Assembly (NCBI GenBank): GCA_005784505.1
Contig: VCAZ01000097.1
Span: 1,720,001-1,784,000, forward strand
DNA from: Bagarius yarrelli
Taxonomy: Eukaryota > Chordata > Actinopteri > Siluriformes > Sisoridae
Direction: 5' to 3'
Length of the DNA: 64,000 nucleotides
Of the stretch, positions 13,201 through 28,510 are shown piece by piece. The translations under genes and the position numbers were made by a program. The first letter of the stretch is position 1. Each line of letters begins with the position of its first letter. The notes under the pieces were generated by a model. That model ran no database searches and was not told the DNA's origin. It saw only the letters and a list, made by a program, of their open reading frames with translations.

Positions 13201-16200
13201 CTGCAGTGTATGTGTATTATTGTCGGTAATAGTTATCAGGGTGGATTCGTGCCTGGCTCCGGTCTGAACGAGAACTCTGTGACTCACACGTGTGTAATGG
13301 GATGAGGTCAATGCTGAGTTAAAGTTTGAGACGTTCAGTGAGACTGTGGGATCTGTGACCGAATCGTTTGGTGAGGTCACAACTATTCATCTTATAGTGT
13401 TGGAATAATGGAATGGAAAAATGAATGTGCGGCAAAGTGAAAAAAAGTGAAAGAACTAAAGAACTTTTAAAAGTATAGAACTGAAAGAAGAAAAGATGGA
13501 GTGTTCTAAGGAGAGTAGGGCTGTGTACAAATAGCAGTATAGATAATAATTGTCACGATTTTTTTTTTTTACCATAGTGTATTGATGGTCTTAACTCTAA
13601 TATCAATACAATTCATAAGTAAATATTTAATTGAATGACTTTCACTTACGCTATTTTTAGCTTTTTAGCTATATTTCAAAAAAATTGTCTCGTCTCTCGA
13701 AAAACTCGTTAGTTGGGACATTCTCAAGTGAAGGTTCCACTGTATTGCAATATGTATTGTATTGCAATGTATCATGATATGTATTATATCATAACACCCT
13801 AGAAAAGAGTTGAACCAAATAAAAGTACAAGGTGCAAACAGCTGTCGGTACATGGGCGTTTTTGTGAAATTATTTCTTTAAAAAAAAAAAAAAGTAAAGT
13901 GCTCAGTGCAATTACTTCGATGTGACAGAGGGGTCTTTTCAGAGCTATTATTAAGAGCTTTTTGTGTGTCATTCTGCTTTTGTTTAAACTGCTCTAAATG
14001 CTTTTGAGATCTTAATCGCTCGAATAAGCAGTAGCCAGGATGGGAAGGGTCTGTAATGATCTTTCATGCATGCTTCCTTATTCGGTACTCTGAAAAGCTT
14101 CAACTGTAACAGTGGAGATCAAGGTGAAGCTGATGGTTTCTGTGTGGAACTACATCAAACCTGTACTGAGTTAGTTTTTTGTGTTCCACGTTACATGGGT
14201 CACATGGTATGACAGAACCGAGGTACTAAAATAACTTGACAACCGAGCCCTCTGAGGATAATAGGGTTGTTGTCAAATTACTGATGTTATATAGTGTTTC
14301 CGAGCTCTGGAAAAGAACCAATCTGCCAGTTGTTCCACTTCTATTTTGTTTATAGAATAAACATTGTTGGAAATTAAGTCATTGGGTATATTGAGAAAAG
14401 AGAAGGTGGGACATCCCTGGAGTGTGCCGGTCCTGAGAATTTCAGAGTCTGACCTGTTTTGCCAAACCACACATTCTGCTGTCTGTCAGGAAGTCTGAGA
14501 TCCTTTTTACAGAATCGGAAAGAAATTATTTAGCTTCCTGTCCAGAAACCCAGGAACGATTATGTAAAATGCAATGACGAAGTCAACAAAATTTCCTGCA
14601 AGTGCAAGCAGTGTCAAGATGATGATAAATGAATATGTAGGTAAACTTGAGTGGGTCGAGCAAAAGCTTAAGTCTTCATTACTAAAGGAGGAAGTGGTGG
14701 CTCATGGTTAAGGTGTTGGACTACCAACTTGAAGATTGTAGGTTTGATTCCCAGCTTCACCAAGCCCACCACTGCTGGGACCCTGAGCAAGGCCATCAAC
14801 CCCCAATTGCTCAGTTGTATAAAAGAGATAAATGTAAGTCGCTCTGGATAAGGGCGTCTGCTAAATGCTGTAAATGTTCTAATGTACTAAAGGGTGCGGT
14901 TGATCCCCACATGATGATACAAGTCTTGAAATCATTGGAAACTATGTATGAATTAAATGTGAACACTGTAGTTATTTGGACTATGCACTACTTTTGTGTG
15001 GAATGGGAAAGAAGATCTAAACCAGCTGTTTTGCAGACTTTCTAAGCCAGTTTCATACCAAATTATTTTACAATTCTCACACTACAAAAGAATTTTTTCT
15101 GGGGAGTTAAGATGTTCAGCAATGCTCGCTAACCAAATTTTTTTGGCAGTGTCCGAATTTACTCATCGCCTATACCCGCTTATTTTCTTATTCGGGGTCA
15201 CAAAGTCTTTCCCAGCCATCTCTGACAGGACGAAAGGGTACACCCTGGACAGGTCACCAGTCCATTACAGGGCCACACACTCACTCCTATGGGAATCACC
15301 AATCAATCTAATTTACATGTTTTTGGACTGTGGGAGGAAACTGGAGAACCCCACGCAAGCACAGGGAGAACATGCAAACTCCACTCTCCTGCCCGGTAGT
15401 CGAATCCAGGCCTTTTTGCTCTAAGGCAACAATGCTAACCGCTAACCACACTGCTGTAACACTTGACTGTAAGCCACAAATAGAAGGATTGTATAGAATT
15501 ATTTGAAAGGCGTAGGATAGCTACCGATAGAAGTATGTGCCATTCAAAGTTTTTGGCTAATAAAAGAAAACATTAGCAGTGGACTTGGATTACAGGTCCG
15601 TCCTTGGGAAATCTTTGTCGTATAGTATAGACATAGAGAACATATTATTTATATATAAATTATGCTTTGCAATCATGTTAAAATAACTAAATAAAATCCG
15701 CGACCCCGCAAAAACAAAGTAAAACTAGTTTTTTGACACATTTAATGAATATCAGTTATCAGGCAGTCAAATACCTTTCCTTTGTGTTTGTGTGTGTGTG
15801 TGTGTGTTTTTTTAGTAAGTGGGTGCCAGACCAGATAATGACCCTTTAGAAGCCACAAAATGCATTATATATCAACACACTGGAGCCAGTTGCACAGGCC
15901 AGACGCTCTCCCATGTATATAGGAGAGAAATCTAGGTAGACAGGCTAAAAGTCCAATACTATATTCCTTATAGCTGGAGCCATACCCCCAAAATGGTTAT
16001 AATCAGTGTCGATTCAAGTCTGTATATTTTCCCTCGTGTTTTTCTGACTCCTCTGGTGAGGTCGGGTTCTTATATTTGTATGGATTAATTCTTGTTACAG
16101 GTCATTGCACTGTTTATAATTGTTCACGAGCAACAATTTCCCAAATGAATTCGTTTTCTATGGTGGCAGTCGTATGCTATGGGGTGTCTGATAGCGCAGT

Positions 16201-19200
16201 TCTATAATATTAGAAAAATAGCCGGGTTTCTATTGTAGAGTAATAAAACCAAGCATGTTACCCCACAAACGGTAACGGTAACAAAAGGATGCGTCGTTTT
16301 TTTAAAGGTCAACTTAAGGCCACTGGTTTCATTTCCTTGTCAAGTCCAACCAGGCTTTTTCCCCCGTTCTTACGTTTCTGTTTATTATTTCGGAAGGTAG
16401 CGTGTAAAATTCCTACTGGAAAATTATCTTTGCTGTTATATAAGCATGTCTGACACTATCTTTTCTTTAAAAGTACACTGCAAACTGTCCTACCAGTCAC
16501 CCCAGCTGTCGAGATAAGTCTTACAGAGAAGTGGTGTTGGCTAAACTCTGTGTACTATATCAGATTATTACAACAGAGGATGTAATAAAGTAAGGAAGTG
16601 CTTTTAGAAAGGCCAAATAGAAGACAACAATCTGAGCATATGTGCCAAAAACATAATGAAAACTGGGTATCCTTTACACTGCAGTGAATTTTTCCTCTCT
16701 GTGAATCTGGCAATAGACTGAAATTGTCTGCTAGCAATATGTGAGTAATATGCTTCTTGCCCTGAGCTGTGTTCCTCTTATCTGTCTCCATTGTACATTT
16801 TTGACCCTCTCAGTGTGGTTAATACAAATGCAGGTCAAGGGTCACAGGTTAAGAGGTGAAAGTTGAAAATAAGGCTTGGGTCACCCAGTATGTCCGAAAT
16901 GGAAACGAAAGCGTGAAAAAGAGAAGATGAATCTTCAGCCGTTCCACCCTAGAACCCGCTCTGTTCTCATCCTTAATACCCTCCAGTGAGTCACGTTGAC
17001 CTTAAACATTCTGCTTTGTCTCATGGCTGCCAAAAAAAGGAAAAAACATTAATCCACAAACCAAAAAGTCCCCAAGTCACCAGACCTTTTATCTTTAAGT
17101 TGTTTTATTATTTATAAATGTATGACTTATAAAATTTACTGTTGACTTTTATACCAATAATGTCATAAGTGGGGCATTAAATAGCTTCCAAATGGTGTGA
17201 ACTGATGTGGTAAACTTAAAAATAAAATCATTTAAATGTGTTTATTTGTCAAATAGACTTTACAGCATAGTGAAATTTGTTTCTTTGCATATTTCGTTTT
17301 AGAAATTTGGGGGTAGAACACAAGGGCACCCCTAGAACAGGGATGAAGAATGCTTAGGAGTCTTGTTTGAGGACCCAACGCTGGCTAACTGGCGGTGGTG
17401 GGACATGAATCCAGATCTTCCTGGTTTTACAATCAAATTTGTAGCCACCAAATGGGTTAAATAGTCTAAATAATGTATGAATAAGGTGTAAATAATATTT
17501 TAATTTATGAGTACTCAGTGGCATGTGGTGGACTACCATTCGATCCAGATGGTATTTAGCTTCAGCTTGCTTGCATCCCTGACCAGCAGAAAGCAGTAAC
17601 TGATGAACGAATGAAGAAACGACCGAAAATATGATCCATTTTTAGTTCCTTGTCCCTGAGAATTATTTGAACTGATAAAATGTCTGTTTTAAATAGTTGT
17701 CTATTGCTCACTGCTCAGGATTGGGTTGTCTGTTGGCATCTGGTCTTTTGTGTTTACGAGTTTCTATTCTAGTGTGTTGCTAAATCTAGAATATACAGAT
17801 CCACCCCCTGCAAAAAATATAGCTTTTTTCTAGTATATTTTAAGGTAATTTGTAACAAGAAGGGCATGACATAGAGGCGGAGACATCACCATTGGTACCA
17901 CTGAACCCACGTTTTAATTATTTGAGAAATATCTGGTGTTTTCCATGTCATTTTTCCTTTATTTAATCATGTGGGCCTCTTTTATGCACTTTGTAGCAGT
18001 TACTTTAAGCAATTTAAATAATTTTCCCCCCCAAAAAATAATTTTCAATGTCTGTCATTAAATTGACACCCAACACCGAAACATTTCTTAATTATCCGCC
18101 AGTGTTAAGCAATAAATTGAGAAATTTAGAGAATATGCATTTTATTAAGTACTGGGTTACATCACACTATAAAGCAGTAGCACCATCTTCACTTCATTCA
18201 CCATCACTGGAAAGAACAATTGTAGTGAAGACAATCCAAGCTCGGCAAACATCTCTTTCTCATAAACAGAAGGGAAACAGACATTCTGTCCTCATTCATG
18301 TAGAGAACATTCAGCATATGGTAGCTATGAAGCCTGGGGGCTCAACTGACCCTCTTGGTCTGAGCTTTTCCCTTTCAAAGGCTACAAAAAAATGGATAAT
18401 GCATGAGAAGACGGTATTGGATACAAAGACACTCATCAGAACCACATTGTAACTGGATCTTCACCAGAGTAGCCTGAACCCCCATCAACACCATACACAT
18501 GGTACCCATATGGCTTAGTGGATAGTTTCCTCTTTCGCTTTCTTTTTTTCTCCCTTACACGCTTACTCTCTTTAACACTGAATTGCTAACCGAATCCAGA
18601 TCTGCTCTACCTTGAGCTTGGCGTGCCATGTTGTGATATTTTTCCATGTTGTCTGCTCTTAAACTCTTAAACTTTAGACCCTTAGGCAGCTGAAGCAAGG
18701 ACTGCCGTGTGTTATTTATGCTGAGCAAAAGGCTCAGACTCTAGGGACATATTGTTTGGCTTGTAGATCTAGCCCAGTCTTTATTTAGTAAGAAAATATA
18801 AGTACATTTTGTTGTCATAGCGACGGCAAGTTTGTTGTACTTCAGATAATCGGCAAACTATGACCTTTGCCCACAAAACTTAGCCCAAAGTCCTGAAATA
18901 CTTTGTAGGACATTCTACATTTTACTTAAATGTACTGGTCTGTTTTTTTTATTGTTAGTGCTCTAGAAAGTACCGTCAGTATGACAGCAGGACATAGAAC
19001 ACCACGTTGGTCACCATACAATACAGACTAACCTACACTTGGTGGAGTATTGTTTAAAAGGTCACAGCAAGAATAGCAGGTATTGTATTAAAAGCAAATG
19101 TCTGAATCAGCCATTTTCCTGAACTTATTGTTCTCCTAAATTCCCAAAATTCATTGGACCAAAAAAAAGAAAAACAGTATGAAGAAGTACCAGTTGAATT

Positions 19201-19963
19201 TAGTCCAGCTGAAATTAAAGTGCACACGCAGAGGTCTCCTCGCTTTAGTTTCACTTCATCAAACTTTGCACACTACATAAATCATCTCTTTCACTGACTG
19301 CCGTCCATCTTTGCATTTTCATCCACTGGCTGAATGCTGCCGCCGGTGAGATAAATAGCTTTAGGGACAAAACCACAGAAGGTTTCTCCACCTCTTCCTA
19401 GGTCCATGACCATGTGTCACTCTCTTTCACTAGAATAACAGCTTTTACTTTAGTGAATGAGCCCAGCGACAGGCCTGGGTGCTGCCGGACCTGTCTTTTG
19501 GAAGCTGTGGTATAGGTCAGTGCCAAGACGGTGCCCATTCAATGCTCTTATTGTGCCCAGCCATGGGTTGGTTTTGGGTGGTTCTGGAAGCAGACCCACT
19601 CAGGGAGAGAGACCGGAGCACAAAGGGGAGCTTGTGTAGGAGGAAACGGAGTAAATTTACACTAACTATGTGCTCTAAAGGTGTGGGCAAAAAACAAGAC
19701 TAAGACTATGTGAGTCTCAAAAAGGAAACTATTTTTCATCTAGATGGGTTTTCTTTTCTGATATATTTTGATATAGTCTTAGGGTTTGGTTGCACCACCA
19801 ATACCTCAGGCTTGCTTGCTTAGGATAATTATACCGTAAATATAATTAAATGAGATTTATTCTTCTATTATCTCTGTAAAGCTGATATTCATACAATGCT
19901 CATGATTAAAACATTATACAAACAGTTAAATTACAGTGAATTAAATTAGAGTTGTGGCACTCT

Positions 19964-19994
<31 letters not shown>

Positions 19995-22900
19995 CTGGTA
20001 TAACTGCATTGTGGGTTATATAGGAAACTAGACTAAATACATTGTGTATGGATGTATGAAAAATATAAAATATGAAACTTATAGAATAGGTTTTGATAAA
20101 GGTCACTTTTTCGGTTACAGAAAAAAAAATATTTTGGGTTAAATTAAGGTACATGTATTTATTAAAATATATATATATTTAAAAGAAAAGACAAAAAAGT
20201 TTTAAAGACAAACTTTATTTTAGTAATCAATTTTATTTTTATAATATTATCGTTTAAATGGTTCATAAATCGTTCATATAAATAGTTCAAAGTTTCATTT
20301 TTAAGTATGCAGATAGCAGTACCGTTTTTACCGTTTGCTAGCTAACTCTGAGGTAAACATTTAATGCTAGCTCATTTTAAGGTAACCTTTTACTGCTAGC
20401 TCTATTTGATGCAAACATGTACTGTTAGCTAACTCTAAGGTAAACATTTAATGCCAGCTAATTCTGAGGTAAAAATTTACTGATAGTTAATTCTGAGGTA
20501 AACATACTGCTAGCTAAATCTGAGGTGAACATATACTGCTAGTTAATTGTGAGGTACACATTTATTGCTAGCTAATTCTGAGGTAAACATTTACTGCTAG
20601 TTAATTCTGAGTTGATTTCTGCTCTTCATTTTGTCCTAAAAGAAAGATTTACCTCTACCTATCCTCTGAATCTTGTGTTAATGTTTTGTTTTAGTCCCTC
20701 AAAGTTTGAAGCTGAATTTATTGGTCTTAAATAGTCATAAGTGTTTTGTACTGCGTGTTACTAAACTAAAACTATTCTTAAGTTTCGATTCCATTCAATG
20801 GCCAGTCCTCGTTTTTACATAGGAAGCCACAGTGTCTAATGGTTAAACCCTGTAGCTCATTGTGCTTATTCTATATGATAAGTGGCTTGGTGTCCATTAG
20901 CCTGTACAGGAAGTCCTGACATCCTATTGTTTCTATCTTATCAAGGGTAATTGCTGAAAAAGCACAAACCGTCAGGCACTCTGTCTCTAGTTCTTTCATG
21001 CCTGCCTCAGGTCAGCTGAGCCAGCATAAACCCCGGGACAAAGTCAATACACACTTCTACCCCACATACACTCTTTATTATCAGCTATCTATTTTAGTGC
21101 CTATTTTCTCTGAAGGTTTGTTTAGTACCGATTGATGTTTTAGGATGCTTTTCTCAAGCCATCAAGCTCCTCAACACGCTGAACTGACCAAAACTACCTC
21201 TACTCACACACACACACACACACATACACACACATACTAAAAATTAACTGCTGGCTAATTCTAAGATAAACATTTACTGCTAGCTAATTCTGAGGTAAAC
21301 GTTTACTGCTAGTTAATTTAGAGGTAAACATTTACTGCTAGCTAATTCTGAGGTAAAAATTTACTGCTAGTTAATTCCAAGCTAAACATTTACCGCTAGC
21401 TAATTCCGGGGTAAACATTTATTGCTAGCTAATTCTGAGGCAAACATTTATTGCTAGCTAATTCTGAGGTAAAGATGTCATAAAGGCAATGCATTGGATT
21501 GGTTTTCTGCCTATAGTGTTTTACAAATATATAATGCAAAATGTCCATCAACACATTCTCAACATTCTGAAGATATGATCTCAACATCTCATCAACATGG
21601 TCCCAACTGATCATAACAAATCCTACCAAAATTGCACACATGCCATTTGAAAGAGTGTGTGAGGGTATGAAAGTACAGTAGGCATGTGTGCAATTTTGGT
21701 AGAATTTGTTATAGGCAGAAAAACAGGATCGATAGCAATCCAATGCGACGTGATGTCAGCTTCACATTCTGTATGTCAGTGTTATTATGCAATAGATCCT
21801 TTGTGACCTGCCTTTACTGCAAAATAATCAAATTCACATGGTTATATGATCACATCACTCTAGTGTTGACTTTAGTCCTATAAAAGAACACCTTAAATTG
21901 TTTTATTCTCTACATAATAAAACTAAAGCTAAGACCTTAATAAAACTGGGACATTTTTCGCAGATTTTAGCAAAGGAAAGCAAATTAACTCCTTTGTGGT
22001 CTTTCTGCGCTCGTTGTTGTTTCTCCCTTTCGCCTTTTTTACGCTCTTGCTTTTCAGATGTAATTTTCATTGAATGATATTAGTTTACTTTGTCTTATTT
22101 GTGCCCATTTAAGCCTAAAGATCAATACAACGCTAACATGAGTTTGATTTTTTTCGCATATTAAATTCAGTCGCATGTATTGCTGTTCTTTAGATTATTT
22201 ATTTAATCATTATTTTCTCAGATGATGTGCATGCAGTTTTTGATCTGTAAATAGATAAAGGATCAGTATTCGGCTGCTGTTTGTGTGAGAAAGGTTAGAA
22301 ATATTATTGTGAAAATATTGCATTAGCAAAAGCGTGTTTCCTCAGTCATGTGTCCATTTTTGGTTATGTAAGTCAGCTTTTTTGTCCTGTCATTTTATTA
22401 TTACAAAACAGTAACCGAGCCTGCAGTTTTCTTTAGTGGAGTGTGTTCAAGTGCAATTTCCTGTTGTGTTTCAGTACTGGGGGAAGTGGTAACTCAGTGG
22501 CTAAGGTTTTACATTGCTAGTTTAATTCCCAGCACTACCAGTTACGTATTGTTTTGCAATGATAACTTGCATCATGACTCACCTTCTCTACATTATTTAC
22601 CCTCACCTCTTTCATTATCAACCTCATACCCTATTTATTACACTGCTATTTATTGTAAATAAGCCACTTATGCACTTCTGGTTAGATGCGAACTGCATTT
22701 CATTGGCTCTGTACATGTACCTTAGACAATGACAATAAAGTTCAATCTAATCTAATCTAATGTATCGTGATAGATGTTGTATCGTGAGGCCCTTGCCAAT
22801 ACACTAACTGTTATCTGAGTTCAGATCGGTCAGTAGTTCTGGTAGCAAGGCAAGTCGAAATGTATGTGTTAATCAGCTTGTTTGAAAATATTGAGGATCC

Positions 22901-25900
22901 TATAGTAACAATTCGCAATATATAATTCTATAGCAACACGTCTTACATAGTAGCTGCTCCACAGAAATTGATTTCTGAAACTGAGGTCTGGGTTATTTAG
23001 CGTTTTTGAAAGGACTCTTCAATAATGCATGACTTTCGGCGTTAAAGCTGTTTCTTCAAGTTTTCTGACAGGAAAAAAGTCTTTAGGCCAGATAGGATTG
23101 CAATTTATTAGTATTAATAGTACAATGCTTTTTTAGACATCAGCGCAATAGATTATTTCCCCACAACATCATGTTTTATTCTTGTTGGGTTTTTTTTAAG
23201 ATTAAAACCGTAGACTATCCATGGCTAAGAGGAAGCAGTCACAAAGATACACACGCAGACTATAAAGTGGCAGATACAAAAGATACACAGCAAAATGAAG
23301 TGTGCTTCCTGTATTGTGCAGTGTGTGTGTGTGTCGTTATGCATTTCCTGTCGCTGGACAGCTGTGCATGCTCCTGTGCTAGTGTATTGCAATGTTCTCG
23401 TTTATTTAGACCACACAGGAAGAGGAAGCTGGCTCTGGGTTGCTATAGAAACCCCTCTTCTTTCTCCCAAGACAGGTGTTTATTCTTACAGGTTTCTCAT
23501 TGTGTAAATATTCATGCTCTTTATCTCCAGACTTTTAGCTTCACTATAGATTTTAAACTCAGTCACTTACAACATATAAAGACATGAACAAGGTCTTTAA
23601 AAACAAATTACACCTGATGGTTTTATGTTTACAGCTTTCCGGTCGTATAAAATTTAAAATGCTTAATTTACTTCTTAGACATATTTATGCCAGATTTACA
23701 TGCATACAGAACACAGCAAGACGTACATTATATTGTTAACATTCAATATTTTAGCTAGAAGAAATGAGGCTTATTGTTGCATATGTCCAAATGGAAAGAT
23801 CATGATTCACATTTATTCATCTTCTTCCTCGCTTATTCCCTAATTCGGGTTTACAGGGATCTGCTGGACACACACTTACACTCACGCCTATGGGCAATCA
23901 AGAATAACCTAACATCAAACTAACATACATAATTTTGGGCTGTGGGAGAAAACCGGAGTACAGAAAGGTCCCTGCCCTGGAATCGAACCCAAGACCTTCT
24001 TACTATGAGGCAACAGTGCTAACCACTAAGCCACAGTGCTACCCTTATAATTCACAAATGTAAAAAGATCCACAAATAAATCTTAGCGTTTGGCTAACAT
24101 AAATTACATTTACAAATAAAAACATTAGACTTCATTTCAATGTGAATCGCGTCCTGCACATTTATAGATCGATTGTTGTGTATTTGTAGATTTTAAAACA
24201 ATTCTAGGGTCAAGTTTACAAAGGGATGGAGTCCACCCACCTACCACTATGTGCCATGTCCCATGTCCCATGTGCCTGGTTATCAGATTCTGATGAGCTG
24301 CCTGGAAAAACAGTTTCTGACTGCTATTTTGTGTTGCCTCATCCTCAGCTTTCCGAGTAAAAAATACTGATATAAGTAACGTTAGGCTATAGCAGCTGAC
24401 CAACTGATCAACTGCTTTTCACCAAGGAATGCTGGAGACTTTTGTCTTGTGACTGCTTCGTGAAAAATACCCATGATTAAAAATCCTAAAAAGACACTGG
24501 CAAAACCCTCTTCCCTTCCGATGTCTATTTGACATACAGTGTAGAACTTGTCTAGGGTCCTACTGAGCACTGGGAATGCTGACTAATATATCTCCAGAAT
24601 CAGTGAATGGGTTTATCAGCGACTAACTGCTGCCCCGACACTTCGCTCTTGACTCCAGAGTTGTATTGTGATGACAGCTAAAGAGTATTTGTAATATAAC
24701 CATGTACACACCTTACCTTCATAATACTTGCAGCACCCAAAACCTCACACTGAACCAGGCTTTGGTAAATTGAGGTCTAATTACACCAGTGTGCAGTATG
24801 TCTCTGCTCGATCAATGGCAGCCAAGGATCTGGACTAGAGCCCTCATCTACCTCGGCTGACTCCTGGAAGCTCCTGGCTTTCTTTCAAGCCTCAAGACTG
24901 ACCCAGGCCTCATTCCTTTCTCTGTAATGACGGCATTTTATCCCTGTGGGGGAGAAACAAACATAATTAAGTACTGGAAGGGTTAGTCTGGGTTTATAGC
25001 ACCAGTCTGAGAAATATTGGCACCCATTTCCAGTGAGCAGACAACCGGGGGAGGATAACAAGTAACACGGCCAGGGAAGGGAGATGAGCGAGAGACTAAA
25101 TGTTTGCGTCTACCACTGCTGGGCGGTGACACTAGACCTATTCTGCCGTCCTGGCCTGCAATCGTAAGAACCAACTGTTACAGTACCATGATGTAATCGG
25201 CACTGCGCTTCTGGACTAGCAGCCACCACTGACAGTCATTCTGGAATGACTGTCAGTCATCCAGGCAATGACAACTGGGTGGCCTGTATCTGCAAACGTC
25301 AGCGAGCGAAAACACTGTTTGTTGATCTGGAGTGCCTGGAGTGATCAGTTCGTTAAATGTGAAGCTTTTGGGACACCATGTGCTTGAAGAACTGAATGAG
25401 GGCTTCGGTGCAAGCCCAGTTAGCTGAGCATTGTGTGGGGAGTGGCAGATTTTTTTAAAACAAATACGTTTTTTGTATTCTTTACTCTCTCTCCCCTCCC
25501 TCTCTTTCTTTTGCTCTCTCTCTTTGTGTCTAGCTGTCTGTGGTGTGAGCCTGTTGAAGTGGGAAGTCTTGTCCAGTCAATACTTATTTTAGGCAGTACA
25601 GAGAGAAAAATAAAAGACATAAGCTCAGCTGATGAGTGGGTCTAAAAAGAGCATTCTCTCAATCTTTCTCTCTATGCCTCTGTTAGGAAAGCCTCCACCC
25701 ATCATTGCTTGCACACACCTTGGAATCACATGCAGCCACAAGAGAAAGACTTCTTTCTTTTGGTTAAAAAAGGAGGGATAATGCAAGGGGAATTTTGTGT
25801 GTGAGAGTAAGTGTGATTTCTATGTATGTTTATGCGGGAGATAAAACATACCACATATATGACGTATTTCTAGGAGTTCACAAGGAGCCTGTAAGACTAA

Positions 25901-28455
25901 CTGGTCTTTTTATGCCTGGACACCAGTCAGACACTGGAGACAACTTAGAGAGGCTAGTTAGTCTACAAGAAATGAGAAGGATACGTTCAAAGCACAAGTT
26001 GACATTTTCTCCTTCTTTCTTTAATAATAAGATGTTTACATTTACAGCATTTGGCATAAGTCCTCATCCAGAGCGACTTATATTTATCTCTTTTATACAA
26101 CTTAACAATTGGGGACCCAGGAGTGGCATTTTTGTGGTGCTCGGATTCAAACCCCGTTCTTCCAATTTGCAGTCCAACAACTTAACCACTAGGCTACCAC
26201 AGTGTTTCATGCTGTGATTGGTTGGTTGCAAGCCCATTTCCCAGGGTCAGTGGTCTAGGGCAGTGGTTTTTGAATTGGCGGGATGGGAGGGTTTTCCTGA
26301 GTTATTATAAGAGGGGAGCGGGAAGGCTAGTATGACGTCAGCGGATAACAAGTTAGTGACCGTTTTATGGTCTATGCTTATGCTAACACAAGCTCTTGCT
26401 TACTTTTGAGAGGCAGGTACTGGACTTTAAATGTAGCCAAAAACTGCCTGGCCAGTTGACTGACCTTCCAGAATTTGGCAGACGTTCTTATCCAGAGCGA
26501 CTTACATTTATCTCATTGATACAACTGAGCAATTGGGGGTTAGGGGCCTTACTCAGGGACCCAGCAGTGGTGCCTGGGAGCTGGGAATTGAATCCACAAA
26601 CTTCGGGTTGCTAGTCCAATACCTTAACCATGAGCCACCACTTCCCCCACTGAATATTTTCGACCAGTGATATCAAGTGGATTTTAAGCTCTAGGAAACT
26701 CAGAATAACAGTAAAAGTATGTTTAATCATTTGCACATTCAATTCTAATTGGCCTTGGTGCGAACGTACAAAAGTGTATTCTTATAACTTACTGTAAACG
26801 TAAGCTTAGTGTGTGTCATAAAGCCAGAATCGTACCTGTGTTTCTAGGAAGATTGTATTACATTGTATTGTTTGGTAAAATGTTTTGGATTTTATAAATG
26901 AAGTGAGCATCTCTTTGTATATTTATTGCGCTGTCATGATTATTCGTTGCTAACAAGAGTACTTGAGGTCGACCCATAAACAAAAGAAAGCATGGGAGAC
27001 GGCATGAGAGACAGAGATGGACTGCTCTAATAGTGCTGTTGTTTCAGAGCTGGGAATGTGGCAGGTGGGTACGACATAACTGTGTTGTGTTTGTCCAGGA
27101 TGAGCGTGAGTCCTATTTACTCCATACTGTCTCTCTGGCTAGCTTTGCTGAATGTTTTGAAGCAGAAATTCTCACTTGTTTGGCCATATGTCAGATACAG
27201 AAAAGTGGTTCTTTACTGTTATTGTGTCTCTCACGTTGCCATATGGAAACCCACATTCACACCCTCTCACTTGGCACAGTATGTTAGATTGTGTGTCCGA
27301 TGATGTAACTCTTCTAACGTCGCTATTGTCTAGTGATGTCGTTAGTCTTTAGTGTTTGATGCAGCTCTTTGATTCATGATAAATGGTGTTTAATGACAAG
27401 GTCATGAGAACACACATATGGCCCCTCAGCTACATAGCAGTTTTTCTTGCCAAGCATAAGATTCATGCTGAGAGTCTGAATAGCTGAGTGGGATCAGCCA
27501 ATTAACGGTGCTTTTGTTGTTGTCTTTTTTGTTTGGTGTTACTGCAGGCTTTGCAGAAGTTAGCTAATCAGTATCTGAAGAGGGACTGGCCTGGCATCAA
27601 ACCAGACGACCAGAGAAATGACTACAGGTAACATACTACACACATCCTTATATAACATAATACACAATCCTTATTATCCTTTCAGAGAAATTTTACACAT
27701 TTTCCTGCCTCATGCTAGATGTTAATAGATGTCAATGAGCCATGTTCCTCTACCCATTGTATCACTTCTGACCAGACTATATTTTACTTTTAGTATGTTT
27801 TCTTTAGTATAGCCTCAGTATTTCTAACTAAACCAAATGGCACCATTGTTGCAAATAAACTAATATAAAAACGATGTCTTAACAATAAACATAATGCAAA
27901 AATTGTGAGATCCGTAGATATATATAGGGTAGATTGGTCACATGATGACATTCTTTCATGGAGATCCTGTGCCATTACCAGAAATCGTTAGAAAGGTGCT
28001 TTGTAGTAGCTTTTAAACAACATGGCACTGAAATGAGACCATTGGAAATCTGTCAATTTAACGGACTATATAACTCTTAATTTTTGTCGAAAAAGGTTTA
28101 TCAGAGACAAATTCTGAGCTTAGTGTTTAAGTCGGTCATTAGATCGAACTTTCCAGGAGAATTAGATATATTATACATTTATTTTGTTGTTTTTAAGATT
28201 TTGTAGAATTCTAGCTATTTTTATGTATATATATATATATAAAATTGTAAAGCTAGTATCTTGTATAGAATTGCGTCATGGTCATACAGGCTACAGTATA
28301 TAGAAATATCTTTAATTTTCCAAAATAGCGTTAGTGAGGGGTCGAGAGAAGGCAAAACATTTCGGGCTTTTTATAGAATTCGAAATATTTTGGGTTTATA
28401 AGTTACCCAGTGACTGCGAAGAGCTCTAAAAATGTCAAATTTGATAGGGGATGTA

Positions 28456-28510
<55 letters not shown>

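Larger units (their letters stand above)
1442..27547. other. fchsd2 large intron (26.1 kb)
   Basis: Inferred intron between the first two visible coding exons. It is repeat-rich: SINEs of families A, B and C, tandem MITE-like copies, a foldback element, LTR-like stretches, GA/GT/CA tracts and the two-block 29-bp minisatellite, all listed separately. Stretches where I see nothing identifiable include 11.6-14.6, 15.5-17.2, 17.5-19.9, 22.8-23.8, 24.1-26.0 and 26.7-27.5 kb. Short open frames there have no recognisable product. Confidence 0.85.

Noticed and set aside
18048..18452. 134-codon open frame in the large intron
   Set aside because: No recognisable domain, no splice context or homology I can name. 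It is within chance expectation for 26 kb of intron, although it is the longest non-repetitive one.
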